A DNA stretch of 8,171 nt from an uncultured Lachnospiraceae bacterium (lineage in GTDB: Bacteria; Bacillota; Clostridia; Lachnospirales; Lachnospiraceae): NCBI GenBank assembly GCA_910583965.1, contig CAJUAE010000130.1:1-8171 (forward strand). The letters run 5' to 3'. Below, in pieces: positions 7,123 to 8,171 of the stretch (the first letter of the stretch is position 1; the number at the start of each line of letters is the position of its first letter). The notes below the pieces were generated by a model, which saw nothing but the letters and a program-made list of their open reading frames with translations, was not told the DNA's origin and did not search any database. The position numbers and the translations under genes are program-made.

Positions 7123-7147
7123 TATCTGAAACCTTAACAATCCTTAA
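7110..7147 (-). promoter_or_regulatory. Tandem TTAAGG boxes, candidate response-regulator operator
   Basis: On the minus strand TTAAGG occurs at 7147-7142 and again at 7137-7132, exactly 10 bases apart, just upstream of the predicted -35. A related TTAAGA lies at 7115-7110, 22 bases further on. Direct repeats one helical turn apart on the same face, next to -35, are typical for OmpR-family dimers. Assigning them to the regulator at 2390-3082 is inference. Confidence 0.45.
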
Positions 7148-7176
7148 AAGCTACTATCACCCAATTTGGGGAACAT

Positions 7177-7440
7177 TTATACTTTATTCTGCAACTCCCG
7201 TAAATGTCTAAGCTGTGCCTCACTTAATGTTCTTGGCTTTCCAATTCTAACAAGACTTTTCGGTAAAACATAAGTTTTGCTCACTTCTGTCCATGACTTT
7301 AAACAGATTACCTCTGGAAACTCCTTACACAACTTATCCATCTTTCGCATCCACGTCGGATTTGCTGTATAAACTGTTGCTTCATCCTCATCTGCATTGA
7401 GGTTGATGACGACCTCCTGTTCGTATCTCGATAATTTCAT
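7177..7440 (-). CDS. Small conserved mobile-element protein, function unknown
   Basis: 87 aa, soluble, with no signal peptide or membrane segment. It begins MKLSRYEQEVVINLNADEDEA, then a short beta-like VYTANPTWMRKMDKL stretch, a middle ICLKSWTEVSKTYVLPKSLVRI, and a basic Leu-rich helical C-terminus. I recognise the YEQE-INxN-(D/E)-A-x-x-YTANPxWxRKMDKL opening from small proteins in Tn1549/Tn916-like elements of gut Firmicutes, usually annotated hypothetical; no function is known to me. The start is ATG 7440, with AAAGGGG 6 bases upstream. The frame stays open upstream to 7575, but that part lies in the repeat-rich leader and has no family resemblance. It reads the same way as the cargo operon, with no clear terminator after it, so some read-through into the operon is possible. 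Confidence 0.75.
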   Translation of the reverse strand: MKLSRYEQEVVINLNADEDEATVYTANPTWMRKMDKLCKEFPEVICLKSWTEVSKTYVLPKSLVRIGKPRTLSEAQLRHLRELQNKV

Positions 7441-7512
7441 TCCATACCCCTTTCTCCGGTGCCGAACCGGTTCTGAATTTATTTGGCAACACCCTGCCGG
7501 TACCGAGCTTTT

Positions 7513-7530
7513 CTGCCCGAAATTGGGCAG
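7513..7530. repeat. Inverted repeat CTGCCC/GGGCAG in the leader region
   Basis: Perfect 6-bp arms around a 6-base loop. On the plus strand a short TTTTAT follows, which is weakly terminator-like. On the minus strand it would be a hairpin in the leader of the small gene at 7177-7440. Confidence 0.4.
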
Positions 7531-7649
7531 TTTTATAAATCTGCTGTTCTCCCCTTGCTGTTTCCTGACAGGCAACCCTTGTCGGCGCTGTGTCGTCCAA
7601 TATTGGCGCTCAAATTTTCTTAAAATTGGTCTTGGCGGTTTATATCAGC

Positions 7650-7684
7650 TTGGACAGTCATTTAATTGTACTGTCATTATCCAA
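7650..7684. repeat. Interrupted inverted repeat, possible operator
   Basis: GACAGT (7653-7658) and ACTGTC (7670-7675) are exact reverse complements, with matching outer ends TTGGA (7650-7654) and TCCAA (7680-7684) offset by four bases. Placed between two divergent genes, it could be a binding site for the XRE regulator or another element regulator; this is inference. Confidence 0.35.
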
Positions 7685-7736
7685 TAAAAAAGCCTGCTTT
7701 CCCGTATATCCATCATGTCAGAAATTCTACAAATAA

Positions 7737-7813
7737 TTGAATTTTTCTATCATGCTGGATAAATGCGGTAGGAATCTGCCGCTTTGTGTGGTATTCTGTT
7801 TTCGTAAAGGAGA
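7737..7813 (+). promoter_or_regulatory. Promoter/operator and ribosome site of the XRE regulator gene
   Basis: Candidate signals are TTGAAT (7737-7742) with weak -10 options near 7758-7765, or an extended -10 TGGTATTCT (7789-7797). Between them lies a hairpin GCGGTAG (7765-7771)/CTGCCGC (7776-7782) with one T-G mismatch, which could be an operator. AAGGAGA (7807-7813) is a clear ribosome binding site 9 bases before ATG 7823. Which promoter is used cannot be decided. Confidence 0.4.
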
Positions 7814-7822
7814 GATTTATCC

Positions 7823-8171
7823 ATGAAAACGCAAATAAGCATACAGGAACGCCTGAAAGACCTATGTGTGGAAAAGGGACTGACCTTAGAACAGATATCA
7901 CAGCAGACGAAAATCCCAGCTTCCACGCTTGGCTCTTATGAATCTGATGATTATAAAGAGATACCCCATAGGAATATCGCTGACTTGGCAAAATTCTATG
8001 AAGTATCAGCAGACTATCTGCTTGGTCTGACCGAAAACAGACAGCTTGACAATGTTGCCCTGTCCGATCTGCACCTAAGTAACGCTGCCCTGACACTTCT
8101 CAAAGACCAAAAAATTAACACGCTGCTCCTGTCAGAACTTATCACCCATGAACAGTTCCGGAAATTCATGC
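7823..8171 (+). CDS. XRE-family transcriptional regulator (3' end outside window)
   Basis: 116 codons are present and the frame is still open at the window end. It begins MKTQISIQERLKDLC. The Cro/CI-type helix-turn-helix spans about 7-67: LKDLCVEKGLTLEQISQQT (first helices), IPASTLGSYESDD (recognition helix region), then IADLAKFYEVSADYLLGLTE, the common end of this domain. After it comes a Leu-rich stretch (about 72-116: LSDLHLSNAALTLLKD, INTLLLSELITHEQFRKFM), probably for dimerisation. Such proteins are standard regulators of Firmicutes integrative elements and often control excision or transfer genes. It is divergent from the small gene at 7177-7440, so the shared 382-base region may be autoregulated. 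The start ATG 7823 is supported by AAGGAGA 9 bases upstream. Confidence 0.88.
   Translation, partial: MKTQISIQERLKDLCVEKGLTLEQISQQTKIPASTLGSYESDDYKEIPHRNIADLAKFYEVSADYLLGLTENRQLDNVALSDLHLSNAALTLLKDQKINTLLLSELITHEQFRKFM

Larger units (their letters stand above)
7441..7822. other. Intergenic region between two divergent genes, rich in palindromes
   Basis: 382 bases without a supported gene. It holds the 10-bp palindromes GAACCGGTTC (7464-7473) and CCAATATTGG (7597-7606), a hairpin CTGCCC/GGGCAG (7513-7530), direct repeats GGCGCT near 7584 and 7605, an interrupted inverted repeat TTGGACAGT (7650-7658)/ACTGTC (7670-7675) with outer TCCAA (7680-7684), and a hairpin just before the XRE gene. The long leftward leader of the small gene at 7177-7440 and its promoter probably lie here; no single promoter for that gene was convincing. 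Confidence 0.5.
1..8171. mobile_element. Interior of an integrative mobilizable or conjugative element carrying a cargo operon (ends not in window)
   Basis: The sequence shows an oriT-like core with a relaxase-associated small gene on the left. On the right are a small conserved element protein and an XRE regulator that resemble genes I know from Firmicutes integrative elements. Between them is a self-contained, more AT-rich operon on one strand with its own promoter and terminator, which is the layout expected of cargo inserted in an element backbone. No integrase, relaxase, coupling protein or attachment site is visible, so element type and boundaries are inference. A chromosomal remnant of such an element is the alternative. 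Confidence 0.5.

Noticed and set aside
7160..7171. CCCAATTTGGGG as terminator of the small gene
   Set aside because: The arms are 5 bp around a single base with no T-run, so no stable hairpin terminator can form.
7441..7575. N-terminal extension of the small gene at 7177-7440 by 45 residues
   Set aside because: The extension covers palindromic leader DNA and has no family resemblance; ATG 7440 has a proper ribosome site and matches the family start.
7397..7687. Overlapping open frames on both strands in the leader region
   Set aside because: They overlap each other and the palindromes, lack ribosome sites, and read as low-complexity or random proteins.
7686..7700. AAAAAAGCCTGCTTT as a terminator
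   Set aside because: The stem would have a loop of only two bases.
7713..8096. Minus-strand open frame of 127 codons
   Set aside because: It is antisense to the clearly recognisable XRE regulator, and its translation has no domain pattern.
1..8171. CRISPR array, tRNA, rRNA or insertion sequence
   Set aside because: No regularly spaced repeats, cloverleaf, rRNA-like stretches or transposase frames were seen on either strand.

Overview
The window looks like the interior of an integrated mobile element (an integrative conjugative or mobilizable element) from a Gram-positive anaerobe of the Clostridia type, probably a gut Lachnospiraceae-like host. This is inferred from the AT-rich genes with strong AGGAGG-type ribosome binding sites, from the protein families, and from mobile-element genes and an origin-of-transfer-like sequence on both sides of a cargo operon. 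Neither end of the element is visible, and no integrase or relaxase gene lies within the window.

Left part (1-591): a GC-rich, hairpin-filled non-coding stretch of about 255 bases. It contains what reads as an RSF1010/MOBQ-type oriT core: a short inverted repeat followed on the minus strand by TAAGTGCGCCCT. Next comes a small coiled-coil protein gene of the kind found beside MobA/MobL relaxases (DUF3847-like).

Middle part (about 631-7150, all minus strand, read right to left): one cargo operon. From a promoter near 7094-7122 preceded by tandem TTAAGG boxes, the order is: secreted DUF4097-like beta-repeat protein, ABC ATPase, two-domain FtsX/MacB-like ABC permease, OmpR-family response regulator, sensor histidine kinase, and a receiver-less winged-helix regulator broken by a frameshift. 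The operon closes with an intrinsic terminator whose stem overlaps the last stop codon. Gaps are 1 to 54 bases, and two ribosome binding sites lie inside the end of the upstream gene. The layout suggests a self-regulated envelope-stress or antimicrobial-peptide response and transport module; its substrate cannot be read from the sequence. Two lesions stand out: the ATPase P-loop carries Arg where the invariant last Gly should be (GPSGSRKST), and the last gene has a one-base deletion. The copy may be decaying, or the sequence may contain errors.

Right part (7177-8171): a small conserved mobile-element protein (87 aa, minus strand), then 382 bases without a gene that hold several palindromes and probable promoters, then the start of a plus-strand XRE-family regulator that runs off the window end.
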